From assembly GCF_000280925.3 (NCBI RefSeq), contig NZ_CP012109.1, forward strand, positions 62,001 through 126,000: a stretch of 64,000 nt of DNA. The letters are read 5' to 3'. This document shows positions 17,075-25,541 of this stretch, in pieces (positions within the stretch are counted from its first letter, which is position 1; each line of letters starts with the position of its first letter). Under the pieces are notes generated by a model that saw only the letters and a list, made by a program, of their open reading frames with translations, was not told the origin of the DNA and ran no database searches. A program made the translations under genes and the position numbers. Source of the DNA: Myxococcus hansupus (GTDB lineage Bacteria > Myxococcota > Myxococcia > Myxococcales > Myxococcaceae).

Positions 17075-18163
17075 ATGGCTTCCATCGACCTCGCCGCGCG
17101 GTTGGCCCAGTTGACGCTCGAGTTGTGCCGCATCTCCAGCCCCATCACCCAGGAGGGGCCCATCGCCGACCACGTCGAGCGTTGGGCGCACCGGCACTTC
17201 CAACAGGACGAGGTCTTCCGGGTGGGCCACACGCTGCTGCTCGGGCGGCTAGAGGATCCGCGCCCCACGGTGGCCCTCATTGGCCACCTGGACACGGTGC
17301 CCGCGCACCCGAGCGACGCGGGCCGCGAGGCGCGCATCGAAGGTGACCGCGTCTTCGGCCTGGGCGCCTCGGACATGAAGGGCGGGCTGGCGGTGATGAT
17401 GGCGCTGGCGGAGGACCTGCGCCGCGACACGCTGCCCGTCAACCTCGCCTTCCTCTTCTACGAGCGTGAGGAGGGCGCCTATGCGGAGAGCGGCCTCATC
17501 CCGCTGTTCGAGAAGCGCCCGGACCTGGCGAAGGTGCGTTTCGGCATCGCCATGGAGCCCACCGACAGCGTGGTGCAGGTGGGCTGCGTGGGCTCCATGC
17601 AGGTCACCGTCCGCTTCACCGGGCGCAGCGCGCACTCCGCGCGGCCGTGGCAGGGCGAGAATGCCATCCACAAGGCGGGTCCGTTCCTCACGGAGTTGCT
17701 CGGGCGTCAGCGCGTGGAGGTCAACGTCGCCGGCTTCCCGTTCTACGAGGTCATCAACGCGACGCTGGCCAAGGGCGGCCGCGCGCGCAACGTCATCCCC
17801 GAGGCCTTCGAGCTGAACCTCAACTACCGCTTCGCGCCGGGCAAGAGCATCGAGCAGGCGAAGGCGGATGTGCTCGCGCTCGTCGATGGCCGCGCGGAGG
17901 TGGAGTTCACGGACGCGTCGCCCAGCGGCCCGGTGGTGGCGGGCAATCCGCTGTTCCAGAAGTTGATGGCCCTTACCGGCCTGCCCGCGGCCTCGAAGCA
18001 GGCCTGGACGGACGTGGCGCGCTTCGGTGAGTGGGGCGTGGATGCCATCAACTACGGGCCCGGTGAGACGGCCCAAGCGCATCAGGCCAACGAGAGCGCG
18101 CCCATTCCTCCGCTCGCCGATGCGTACGAGAAGCTCGCGGCGTTTCTTCGCGGCGCGGTCTGA
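17075..18163 (+). CDS. dapE: Succinyl-diaminopimelate desuccinylase (M20 metallopeptidase family)
   Basis: 362 residues. Metal ligands and catalytic residues are recognisable: VALIGHLDTVPAH (His and catalytic Asp), LGASDMKGGLAVMMALA (bridging Asp), FYEREEGAYAESG (general base Glu pair), and the dimerisation domain RFTGRSAHSARPWQGENAI. The C-terminal segment INYGPGETAQAHQANES supplies the last His. In the DAP pathway it hydrolyses N-succinyl-LL-diaminopimelate. Linkage to dapD supports this assignment over other M20 deacylases such as ArgE. It starts 24 bases after the ChrR-like gene. Confidence 0.92.
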   Translation: MASIDLAARLAQLTLELCRISSPITQEGPIADHVERWAHRHFQQDEVFRVGHTLLLGRLEDPRPTVALIGHLDTVPAHPSDAGREARIEGDRVFGLGASDMKGGLAVMMALAEDLRRDTLPVNLAFLFYEREEGAYAESGLIPLFEKRPDLAKVRFGIAMEPTDSVVQVGCVGSMQVTVRFTGRSAHSARPWQGENAIHKAGPFLTELLGRQRVEVNVAGFPFYEVINATLAKGGRARNVIPEAFELNLNYRFAPGKSIEQAKADVLALVDGRAEVEFTDASPSGPVVAGNPLFQKLMALTGLPAASKQAWTDVARFGEWGVDAINYGPGETAQAHQANESAPIPPLADAYEKLAAFLRGAV

Positions 18164-18189
18164 CTCGGGCACGCGGTGATGCGTGAAGG

Positions 18190-18214
18190 GACCCTGCCCT
18201 GAAGGGCAGGGGTC
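18190..18214 (+). terminator. Hairpin after dapE
   Basis: GACCCTGCCC pairs with GGGCAGGGGTC (one bulged G) around a short TGAA loop, 26 bases after the dapE stop and before the histone-like gene. No T tract follows. Confidence 0.5.
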
Positions 18215-18341
18215 GCCGCGCCTCCGCACGTCATTCGTCCGCTGTCGTTCATCTGCGTGCCTTCACCGCACACGTCATGGCGTGCATGGGCGTACCCTGC
18301 GCATGTATCGCCCGCAGTCTTCCCTTACCGGAGCCGACTGA

Positions 18342-18749
18342 ATGACGAACGAGTCCGTCAATCCGCAGATGACCGACGATGTCTCCCTCTCCCCGGCCGA
18401 CACGAGCACCCCGCCCACGCGGCGCCGCCGTGCGACCTCGAAGCGCAAGAGCGCGGGTGGCGCGCGCAAGGGCGCCCGCAAGACGACCGCGAAGCGCACC
18501 ACCACCCGCAAGACGGCCGCGCGCGGGAAGACGGGCGCCCGGAAGTCCGCCACGCGCAAGTCGGCGTCCCGGACCACGACGGGCCGCGGCGCGCGTAAGG
18601 CCACCACGCGGAAGACGGGCACGGCGGGGCGGACGGCTCGCAAGACGGGTACCCGCGCCGCCGCCGCCAAGCGTGGCACCGCCGCCAAGCGCGGCACCAC
18701 GCGCGCGACGGCTCGCAAGACGTCGACCCGGCGCACCACGCGCCGCTGA
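18342..18749 (+). CDS. Histone H1-like Ala/Lys/Arg/Thr-rich basic protein
   Basis: 135 residues. After an acidic ~25-residue N-terminus (DDVSLSPADTSTPP), essentially the whole protein is a low-complexity array of K/R-T/A-T/K motifs (TRKTAARGKTGARKSATRKS), like the C-terminal tail of histone H1 and the bacterial HctB/AlgP type proteins. It has no folded domain. It probably binds DNA and affects nucleoid compaction or transcription. It has a separate upstream region of about 180 bases with a terminator for dapE and is closed by a strong terminator. Confidence 0.85.
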   Translation: MTNESVNPQMTDDVSLSPADTSTPPTRRRRATSKRKSAGGARKGARKTTAKRTTTRKTAARGKTGARKSATRKSASRTTTGRGARKATTRKTGTAGRTARKTGTRAAAAKRGTAAKRGTTRATARKTSTRRTTRR

Positions 18750-18769
18750 GCGCCGCATGCATGCGACGA

Positions 18770-18798
18770 GGGCCATGGGGTTCCAAGCCCCATGGCCC
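18770..18798. terminator. Strong bidirectional terminator
   Basis: Perfect 11-base arms GGGCCATGGGG and CCCCATGGCCC with a 7-base loop, followed on the plus strand by TTGCTGTTT. It lies between two convergent genes ending at 18749 and 18823. Confidence 0.85.
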
Positions 18799-18822
18799 TT
18801 GCTGTTTCCGGGGCGTCGCGGC

Positions 18823-20367
18823 TCAGCGCTTCATCCGCAGCACGAAGACATCGCCGCGCGAGGAGCTCTGGCGGCCGGTGCCGAAGTCGGTCTCCCGGTC
18901 CGTGTGGCCGAAGAGGATGACGTCGCCGTCCGGCAGCAGCCCCAGGAAGGGGATGGCCTCCAGGCCATACAGCTCACCCCGGGGTTGAGGCGGGTCGGAC
19001 AGGTACATCTGCGTGTGGAGCCAGTCGCCCGCCGCGTCGTAGCGCAGCGCCACGGGCTGCGCCGAGCCCATGCCGTCCTGCCCCGTGACGCCGTTCTCGA
19101 TGCGGTTGTACGTGAAGCCCGCGAGCACCATGTCCCCGGCGGAGTCCAACACGAGCGAGTCCACCTGGAGCCCGTCACCCAGGCCCTTGGCCCACGTCTC
19201 CTCGCCCTCCGCCTTCGCGGAGACGACGAAGGGCGTCTCCCGGAAGGCGTGGCCCTGGACCTGCGTGTCACCCCAGCGCACGGCGCCGAGGAACGGGCCC
19301 GTGGCCACCACCGTGCCCGCGCCGTCCAGCCCCACGTCGCGCACGGTGCCCTGGGCCTGGCCCATGGCCTTGGTCCAGGTCAGCGCGCCCTGATTGAAGA
19401 GGGCGACGAAGGGGCTGCCCTCCTGCGCCGAGCCCACCTGCTGGCCGCCGAAGCGCACGGAGCCTTCGTAGCGGCCCCCCACGGCCATGCGTCCGGCGCC
19501 GTCCACCGCCAGGGAGGTGAGCTCCACGCGGCCGCCGGATTGGGGCTGGCCCACGGGCACGGCCGCCTCGGCCACGCCTTCACGTGAGTACGTCACCACC
19601 ACCGCGCCGGAGCCCGACACCCCATTGCCGAAGTCGGTGCCACCCGGGGCGTTGAAGGCCACGAGCGTCCGCCCTTGTGGGTCCACGGCGAGGTCCGCCA
19701 CCGCGAGGTCCGCGCCGCCCACGAGGTTCGCCCACAGGACGTTGCCGTCCGCGTCCATCCGGACGACGAAGGTGCCGTCCCCCAGCTTGTGGGTGAGGAA
19801 GTCCATGATGCCCTCGGCGGTGCCGGCGAGGACGATGCCGCCCGCCGGGTCCGCCGCGATGCGCCCCTTCACGAAGGCGCGCAGCTCCGGCGGCGCCTCC
19901 GCGGCCCTGACGTCGAAGAGCTTCTGCCAGCGCGTCTCCCCCGTGGGGGCGCGCCGCGTCAGCACCAGCTTCGCCCGGTCATCCGTGGGCTGGATGGCGC
20001 CCAGGTCGTCCAGGTCATGCAGGGACAGGGTGAGGATGTCGCCATTCGCATCCACCGCCGCGCCCAGCGCCAGGTCGTCCTGGGGTGTGCCCTCGCGTTG
20101 ATACCAGACGGTGCTGCCAGGGCCCGAAGGTGGAGGCGGTGGCCGCGGTGGGGGTGGCGGGATGGAGGGAGATTCCCCGCCAGGAGGTGTCTCCCCGTCC
20201 GGTGTCTCCGGTGGTGGCGCGACACAGTCCCCGGAAGGGGTGTCCGTGCACGGCGCCTCCCCCGGAAGAGGGTCCGTGCTTCCACCGCCACAGCCCATCC
20301 ACATCCCCGCCCCACCCAGCACCGCCGCACTCACGACGGTCCGGACCCAACGCCACCCTGGATGCAT
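18823..20367 (-). CDS. Exported beta-propeller lipoprotein
   Basis: 514 residues from the ATG at 20367. The signal sequence ends in a lipobox-like GGAGMWMGCGGG, followed by a Pro/Gly-rich linker (PPPPPRPPPPPSGP). The remainder is a run of SBBP/delta-60-like blades: LALGAAVDANGDILTLSLHD, GRIAADPAGGIVLAGTAEGI, DLAVADLAVDPQGRTLVAFN, ELTSLAVDGAGRMAVGGRYE. This layout fits a secreted beta-propeller of unknown ligand. The gene stands alone, with about 200 bases of non-coding DNA upstream in which I see no motif. Confidence 0.85.
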   Translation of the reverse strand: MHPGWRWVRTVVSAAVLGGAGMWMGCGGGSTDPLPGEAPCTDTPSGDCVAPPPETPDGETPPGGESPSIPPPPPRPPPPPSGPGSTVWYQREGTPQDDLALGAAVDANGDILTLSLHDLDDLGAIQPTDDRAKLVLTRRAPTGETRWQKLFDVRAAEAPPELRAFVKGRIAADPAGGIVLAGTAEGIMDFLTHKLGDGTFVVRMDADGNVLWANLVGGADLAVADLAVDPQGRTLVAFNAPGGTDFGNGVSGSGAVVVTYSREGVAEAAVPVGQPQSGGRVELTSLAVDGAGRMAVGGRYEGSVRFGGQQVGSAQEGSPFVALFNQGALTWTKAMGQAQGTVRDVGLDGAGTVVATGPFLGAVRWGDTQVQGHAFRETPFVVSAKAEGEETWAKGLGDGLQVDSLVLDSAGDMVLAGFTYNRIENGVTGQDGMGSAQPVALRYDAAGDWLHTQMYLSDPPQPRGELYGLEAIPFLGLLPDGDVILFGHTDRETDFGTGRQSSSRGDVFVLRMKR

Positions 20368-20570
20368 GAAGTCCCCCGCTCCGCCCAGGAGGGGAGGGTC
20401 GACATGCGCGTTTGTGTCAGCAACACCCACTGAGGCGTCTGCTTGCCTGGCCGCCCTGCTGCGCGGGGCCGCGGCGTGCGCAGTGGGGAACGTTGCCCCG
20501 GGAGGGAAGGGGCGTTGCCCTGTCATGCGCGCGAAGTGCCCTGAGTCGGCACCCGGCGCCCTTCATGGCG

Positions 20571-21862
20571 TCAGCGCCAGAAGCCCACGGACAGACCCAC
20601 GTTGGTGTAGCGGCGCGCCAGGTCGAAGGAGGCCGTCACGGACCAGTCCTCCCAGTAGCGGAAGACGAACACCTCGAAGCCGCCGGTGACGTGGGGGCGG
20701 GCGGGTCGCTTGTCGAAAGGCGACGGCTCCGCGTACACGCCCGCGCGCAGGCGAATCATGCCCGGCACCGTGTCGTGCTCCAGGCCGAGGCGCGGCGCGA
20801 AGGAGGTGCCCTTGCCCACGATGGCCTCGTCGGCCGTGGACGCGAAGGTGCGCGCGGGCACCGCGTTGTCCACGCTGGAGATGAGGTCCACCTGGGCGCT
20901 GAGGAGCCACCGCCCGGCGGGCGCGTCCAGGGGGTCCTCGGGGGCACGGGCAGCGCGTCGCCTTCCACCAGCAGGTGCCGCCGCGCGGCGGGGGACAGCC
21001 GGTTGTAGCGCTCGGCGCCATCTCCGAAGCGCCAGCTCGCGCCCACCGACAGCACCGCCGGAGACACCACCGCGCCGAAGAGCGTGCGCCCCGCCAATTC
21101 GGGCACCTGGCCCGCTTCCCGCCGCCAGTCGCCCACCACCTCCGGCCGCACCGACACGCCCATGCGCCAGGGGCGTCCCTGGGGCCGGTAGAGGATGTCC
21201 ACCGCCACGCCCGTGTCGCCGTAGCGCAGGTCGGTCCCGCCGGAGTCCAGCCGGAAGGAGGCCTGCGCCGAATAGATGCCCAGCGCGAGGATGAACTCGT
21301 CCTGGCCAAAGGACATGGCGCCCGCCAGCACCGACTGCGTCAACGACACGCGAATGCGCTCGCTGGGCCCGGCGCACGCGGCCGTGGCGCAGTAGGACAC
21401 CACGCTGTTGCGCATGGCGAAGCCGATGCCGAAGCGCTTGTATTGCAGCAGCAGGCCGCCCAGGAGCTGCCGGCTGTCCTGCGACTCGTCCGGACGTCCG
21501 TCGTTGTCCACGTCGCGCTTGCGCGTGCCCGTGAAGGGGAGGTCCAGCCAGGACAGGGTGAAGCCCAAGTCCCAGTCCTTCTCCAGCGCGGGACCCCGGT
21601 GGGCCAGCGACGCGAGGTTGCTGGGGAGCCCCGCGGCGCCCTCGGCGATGCCCACGTACGCCCCGCCCATCGCCACCATGCGCGCCGAGCCCAGCAGCGC
21701 GCCAGGGTTGAGATACAGCCGTTCCGGGCGCGGCTCCGTGGGCGGTGGCGTCTCCTGCGCCCACGCCACCGGCGAGGCGCCCAACACCCACGCGCAACCG
21801 AGCGCCCTCCACCCCCCGCCACCGCGTCCAACGAGACGCGCCACCCAGCCGGAGGTCTTCAC
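20571..21862 (-). pseudogene. Outer-membrane beta-barrel-like protein with an apparent frameshift
   Basis: Starts at a GTG overlapping the phhB stop (GTGA). The N-terminal signal (WVLGASPVAWAQE) and strands (LYLNPGALLGSARMVAMGGA, LPFTGTRKRDVDNDGRPDES, KRFGIGFAMRNSVVSYC) resemble OmpP1/PorV-like barrels. Coding character holds in one frame down to EGDALPV, then switches to another frame at VDLISSVDNAVPARTFASTA, which continues to the C-terminus RRYTNVGLSVGFWR, a typical barrel end. The switch maps to the run of five G at 20940-20944. Adding one base gives a continuous 430-residue protein. This is either a sequencing error or a real frameshift mutation. Confidence 0.8.
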
Positions 21863-22170
21863 TGCGCGCGCGCGACCTCCACGAAGAGGCGGTCCGCCTC
21901 GGTGGCCAGGCCGGTGTCCCGGGCGGTGAGGCCCCCCGCGTCATGCGTGACGAGCGCCAGCGTCACCTTCCGCCACCGGATGTCGATGTCCGGGTGGTGG
22001 TCCGCCTTCTCCGCCGCCTGCGCCACTTTCTCCACGAAGGCGATGCCGGCCAGGAAACTGGGGGCCTCGTAGGTGCGGCGAATCATCCCGCCCTCGTGCT
22101 TCCATTCGGGGTGCTGGGACAGGAAGGACTGGAGCGCCTCGGGAGCGAGCACGGTGAGGTTGGGAGCCAT
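21859..22170 (-). CDS. phhB: Pterin-4a-carbinolamine dehydratase
   Basis: 103 residues, the usual length. It shows the family motif KADHHPDIDIRWRKVTLALV with the conserved HH...PD set, followed by VTHDAGGLTARDTGLA. It dehydrates 4a-hydroxytetrahydrobiopterin to regenerate the cofactor of phenylalanine hydroxylase, or acts as a moonlighting protein. The start at 22170 is the only Met before the conserved region, and the longer upstream frame has no coding character. It is coupled to the barrel protein gene by a 4-base overlap; no phenylalanine hydroxylase is nearby. Confidence 0.92.
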   Translation of the reverse strand: MAPNLTVLAPEALQSFLSQHPEWKHEGGMIRRTYEAPSFLAGIAFVEKVAQAAEKADHHPDIDIRWRKVTLALVTHDAGGLTARDTGLATEADRLFVEVARAQ

Positions 22171-22223
22171 GGGCGCCTTTCTACCCGCTTGCGCGCCCGA
22201 AGGAAGACACGCGTCGTCCTTCG

Positions 22224-23573
22224 TCACGGGGTGGACGGACGCGCGTACACTTTCACGCCATAGATGGAGTTCCAGCGCTCGGCATGGAAGTAGCGCCCCC
22301 CGACGCGAGGCGGCTGGTACCCGTTCTGTGAAGGCAGCAGCGCCAGCTCGAGCGTCCGCGCCCCCGCGTCCCACGAGGGCAGGGCGTAGCGGGCATCGAC
22401 GCTCGTGGGGACAAACACCAGGGGGCTGCCGAAGCCCGGACGCAGGTTGGGGCCTTGCGCCTGGAAGAGGGCGTCCATCGACAGGACCCCTTCCAGGACG
22501 AGCCGGCCGCTCGCCGCCGAGTACCGGTGCAGCGTGAGCTGCTCGGGCACGCTGCCCGCGCGGGCCCAGAGCACGTCCTCCTCGTAGCCCACCGGCAAGC
22601 CGGGCACCTGGTGGCATGGCTCGTCCGAGACGGCCTCGGGCGCGCCTTCCGCACCGACCTGGTAGGGGCAGGCCTCGGTGACGAAGTCGCGTGTGGTGGC
22701 GTCCTCCGCGATTCGCACCACCAGAAACCGCTCGCCCGCGCGGATGAGCAGGGACGGCATGTCCCCGAAGGTCGCCAGCCGGGGGTAGGGCATCAGGGTG
22801 GCGCCCGTGAAGCGCAGCCCCGCCTCCTCCGTGTACGCGTAGCGGTGCAGATGGGTGTCATCCAGCAGGAGCAGTTCGTCCTCGGTCGCCAGCCGCGTGT
22901 GGGGCGCCGCCGCCGTGGGGGTGCCGATGACGGGGAAGGGGGCCGTGACGGGCGGAGGCAAGGGCCCGCTGCCCTCGTCGACGTAGCGGAGCACCCGTGA
23001 AGGCTCCGTCACCCACACCACGTTGCCCGCGACGACGGTGGGGGCGAAGTAATCGCCCAGCGGTTGGGGCGCCTGGTCCGGCTCGCGCAGCGCGTTGCTG
23101 CCGCACAGCCACGTGCCCGCCGTCGTTCGGTCCACGGAGCGGCACTCCACCACGGTGGAGAGCTCCACCACGGGGGCTTGTTGGCTGTGGTCCTCCACCA
23201 CGTGGAGGGCGGACTGCCGGATGCTGCCCACCGGAGAGAAGGAGACGATGAGGTGATGTCGGCCCTTCATCTCCGGCGTGAAGCGCACCACCGCGGGGCC
23301 GCCTTTGCCTTGCAGCTCCGCGGTGGCGGGCACCCGGCGGTTGCGCGGGTCCCTCACCTCCACGGTGACGGTCTCCGGCGCGCCCTCCCGGGACGCCTCG
23401 CACTGGTTTGTGACGGGGTGGACCCGGAGCTCCAGCGGCTGGCCCACGCCGAACAGCGTGGTGTCGAAGAGCGCGCCGGGCTCGTGCGGAATGCACGGGC
23501 TCATGGGGCAGCCCACGCCCGTGCCCAGCGCGAGCAGCGCGGCCAGCAGCCGGAGTCCGGACCCGGGTGGCAT
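22224..23573 (-). CDS. Hypothetical lipoprotein, 449 residues
   Basis: The ATG at 23573 overlaps the glpK stop (ATGA), giving a signal ending LLALGTGVGC, which looks like a lipobox. The N-terminal ~110 residues are an Ig-like beta domain (GQPLELRVHPVTNQ, ETVTVEVRDPRNRRVPATAE, KGRHHLIVSFSPVGS). The rest reads as a propeller-like fold (NVVWVTEPSRVLRYVDEGS, LLLLDDTHLHRYAYTEEAGL). No enzymatic motif is seen. It is translationally coupled to glpK, but a link to glycerol metabolism is not evident. Confidence 0.8.
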   Translation of the reverse strand: MPPGSGLRLLAALLALGTGVGCPMSPCIPHEPGALFDTTLFGVGQPLELRVHPVTNQCEASREGAPETVTVEVRDPRNRRVPATAELQGKGGPAVVRFTPEMKGRHHLIVSFSPVGSIRQSALHVVEDHSQQAPVVELSTVVECRSVDRTTAGTWLCGSNALREPDQAPQPLGDYFAPTVVAGNVVWVTEPSRVLRYVDEGSGPLPPPVTAPFPVIGTPTAAAPHTRLATEDELLLLDDTHLHRYAYTEEAGLRFTGATLMPYPRLATFGDMPSLLIRAGERFLVVRIAEDATTRDFVTEACPYQVGAEGAPEAVSDEPCHQVPGLPVGYEEDVLWARAGSVPEQLTLHRYSAASGRLVLEGVLSMDALFQAQGPNLRPGFGSPLVFVPTSVDARYALPSWDAGARTLELALLPSQNGYQPPRVGGRYFHAERWNSIYGVKVYARPSTP

Positions 23574-25063
23574 CACGCGCGCTCCACGGCCCGCTTCCAT
23601 TTGGCCAGGTGCCGCTCGCGGGCATCCGCCTTCATCTTCGGCTTGAAGGTCTTGTCCGCCTTCCACGCGCGGCGGATGGCGTCCGGGCTGTCCCAGATGC
23701 CGGCGCCCAGGCCGCCGAGGAAGGCCGCGCCCAGGCTCGTCGTCTCCAGGTTGCGCGGGCGCACCAGCGGCACGCCCAGCACGTCCGCCTGGAACTGCAT
23801 GAGCAGGTTGTTGGCCGCGGCCCCGCCGTCCGCCTTGAACACGGGGATGTCCCGCCCGCTGTCGCGGCGCATGGCCTCCGCCAGGTCGTGAATCTGGAGC
23901 GCGATGCCCTCCAGTACCGCGCGCGCCATGTGGGCCACGGTGGTGGAGCGGTCGATGCCGGCGAACAGGCCGCGTGCCTCCGGACGCCAGTGCGGCGCGC
24001 CCAGTCCCGCCAGGGCGGGCACGAAGACGACGTCGCCAGAGCCCTGCACGCTGGCGGCCAGCGCCTCGATGTCCGGCGCGCGCTTGATGACCTTGAGCCC
24101 GTCACGCATCCACTGCACCGCGGCGCCAGCGATGAAGCTGCTGCCCTCCAGCGCGTAGGTGGTGGTGCCGGTGCCGCCCAGTCGCCACGCCACGGTGGTG
24201 AGCAGGCCCGCGGACGAGCGCACCGGCTCCGAGCCGGTGTTCATCAGCAGGAAGGCCCCGGTGCCATAGGTGCACTTGGATTCACCGGGCTCGAAGCAGG
24301 CCTGTCCGAAGAGGGCCGCTTGCTGGTCTCCCGCCATGCCCGCCACGGGGATGCCGTCCGGCAGGCTGCGCATGCCGCGCGTGGTGCCATACACCTCCGC
24401 GGAGCCGCGAATCTGCGGCAGGCACGCGTCCGGGACGGACAGCAGCGCGCGCATCTCGTCGCTCCACTGGAGCGTCTTCAAATCCATCAGCAGGGTGCGG
24501 CTGGCGTTGGACACGTCGGTGACGTGCGCCTTGCCGCCGGTGAGCTTGTAGACGAGCCACGTGTCGATGGTGCCGAAGCACACGTCGCCCTTCTCCGCCT
24601 TCTTCCGCGCGCCCTTCAGGTGGTCGAACATCCACGTGAGCTTGGTGCCGGAGAAGTACGGGTCCACCACCAGCCCCGTCACCTCGCGCACGCGCGGCTC
24701 CACGCCCTTCTCCTTGAGCCGGCGGCACTGCTCCGCGGTGCGGCGGTCCTGCCAGACGATGGCGTGGGACAGGGGCTTGCCGCTGTCGCGCATCCACAGA
24801 CCCGTCGTCTCACGCTGGTTGGTGATGCCGATGGCGGCGATGTCCCGGCCGTGCAGGCCCGCGTCTTTCAACGCACGGGCGATACACCACTCGCTGCTGG
24901 CCCAGATTTCATCCAGGTCGTGCTCCACCCAGGAGGGCTTGGGAAAGTATTGGGTGAACTCCTTGTAGGAGCGGCCCACCACCTGCAGCTTCGTGTCGAG
25001 GATGGAAACGTGCGTTCCCGTGGTGCCCTGGTCCAGGGCCAGGACGTATTTCGCCTTCGGCAT
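23573..25063 (-). CDS. glpK: Glycerol kinase
   Basis: 496 residues, the full family length. FGGY-kinase motifs are present: YVLALDQGTTGTHVSILDTK at the N-terminus, AAIGITNQRETTGLWMRDSG, AIVWQDRRTAEQCRRLKEKG, PVAGMAGDQQAALFGQACFE, YGTGAFLLMNTG, and the C-terminal ADGGAAANNLLMQFQADVLG. The enzyme phosphorylates glycerol to glycerol 3-phosphate with ATP in the cytoplasm. No glpF or glpD is present in the window. It is the first gene of a short minus-strand unit with the lipoprotein gene that overlaps its stop. Confidence 0.97.
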   Translation of the reverse strand: MPKAKYVLALDQGTTGTHVSILDTKLQVVGRSYKEFTQYFPKPSWVEHDLDEIWASSEWCIARALKDAGLHGRDIAAIGITNQRETTGLWMRDSGKPLSHAIVWQDRRTAEQCRRLKEKGVEPRVREVTGLVVDPYFSGTKLTWMFDHLKGARKKAEKGDVCFGTIDTWLVYKLTGGKAHVTDVSNASRTLLMDLKTLQWSDEMRALLSVPDACLPQIRGSAEVYGTTRGMRSLPDGIPVAGMAGDQQAALFGQACFEPGESKCTYGTGAFLLMNTGSEPVRSSAGLLTTVAWRLGGTGTTTYALEGSSFIAGAAVQWMRDGLKVIKRAPDIEALAASVQGSGDVVFVPALAGLGAPHWRPEARGLFAGIDRSTTVAHMARAVLEGIALQIHDLAEAMRRDSGRDIPVFKADGGAAANNLLMQFQADVLGVPLVRPRNLETTSLGAAFLGGLGAGIWDSPDAIRRAWKADKTFKPKMKADARERHLAKWKRAVERA

Positions 25064-25153
25064 GGGGTGTTCCCTCCCTAGGGTGGATGCCAGCGGGAGG
25101 AGGCTACCCCATGCGAGGGGCCGGGCAGGCGAGCTTCCTGCCCGGCGGTGACG

Positions 25154-25372
25154 CTAGTAGCCGTATTGGCGTCGGTTCCCGAGCACCTTGCGAAGGCCGA
25201 ACGCGGCCAGGCTGCCCAGGGCGATACGGGCCAGCGGGCTGCTGCCCGCCCGGCCGCGGCCATAACCCGAGCCATGGCGGCGGCGGCTCTGTCCCCACCT
25301 ACCGCGGCCCCGGTTCCATCCACCGAAGCCCGACGCGCGACGATTGCCGAAGAGGTTGTCCAGTAGCGACAT
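25154..25372 (-). CDS. Small Gly/Arg-rich protein, 72 residues
   Basis: Starts MSLLDNLFGNRRASG behind a good ribosome site (AAGGAGCC). A Gly/Arg-rich basic centre (GGWNRGRGRWGQSRRRHGSG) is followed by a hydrophobic C-terminal segment (LARIALGSLAAFGLRKVLG). An open frame on the opposite strand over the same bases looks like its shadow. Possibly an RNA- or membrane-associated small protein; function unknown. Confidence 0.65.
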   Translation of the reverse strand: MSLLDNLFGNRRASGFGGWNRGRGRWGQSRRRHGSGYGRGRAGSSPLARIALGSLAAFGLRKVLGNRRQYGY

Positions 25373-25493
25373 GGTGGCTCCTTCTGTCCGTCATCGTGTT
25401 GAAAGCCCCCGCTGGGGCAGGGACGCCCCGCGGACGCGGAGTGCCTTCAAGTTGACGCTTCCCGTCGCGCCGCACAGCCCCTGATGGGAGGGA

Positions 25494-25519
25494 GTGCCTC
25501 CCGCGCCCCTGGGAGGCAC
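25494..25519 (-). terminator. Hairpin downstream of the propeller lipoprotein gene
   Basis: Perfect 9-base arms GTGCCTCCC and GGGAGGCAC with an 8-base loop, 22 bases beyond the minus-strand stop at 25542. The flanking intergenic segment (25373-25541) otherwise shows nothing notable. Confidence 0.55.
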
Positions 25520-25541
25520 GGGAGGCAGGCAGGCGGTGCGG

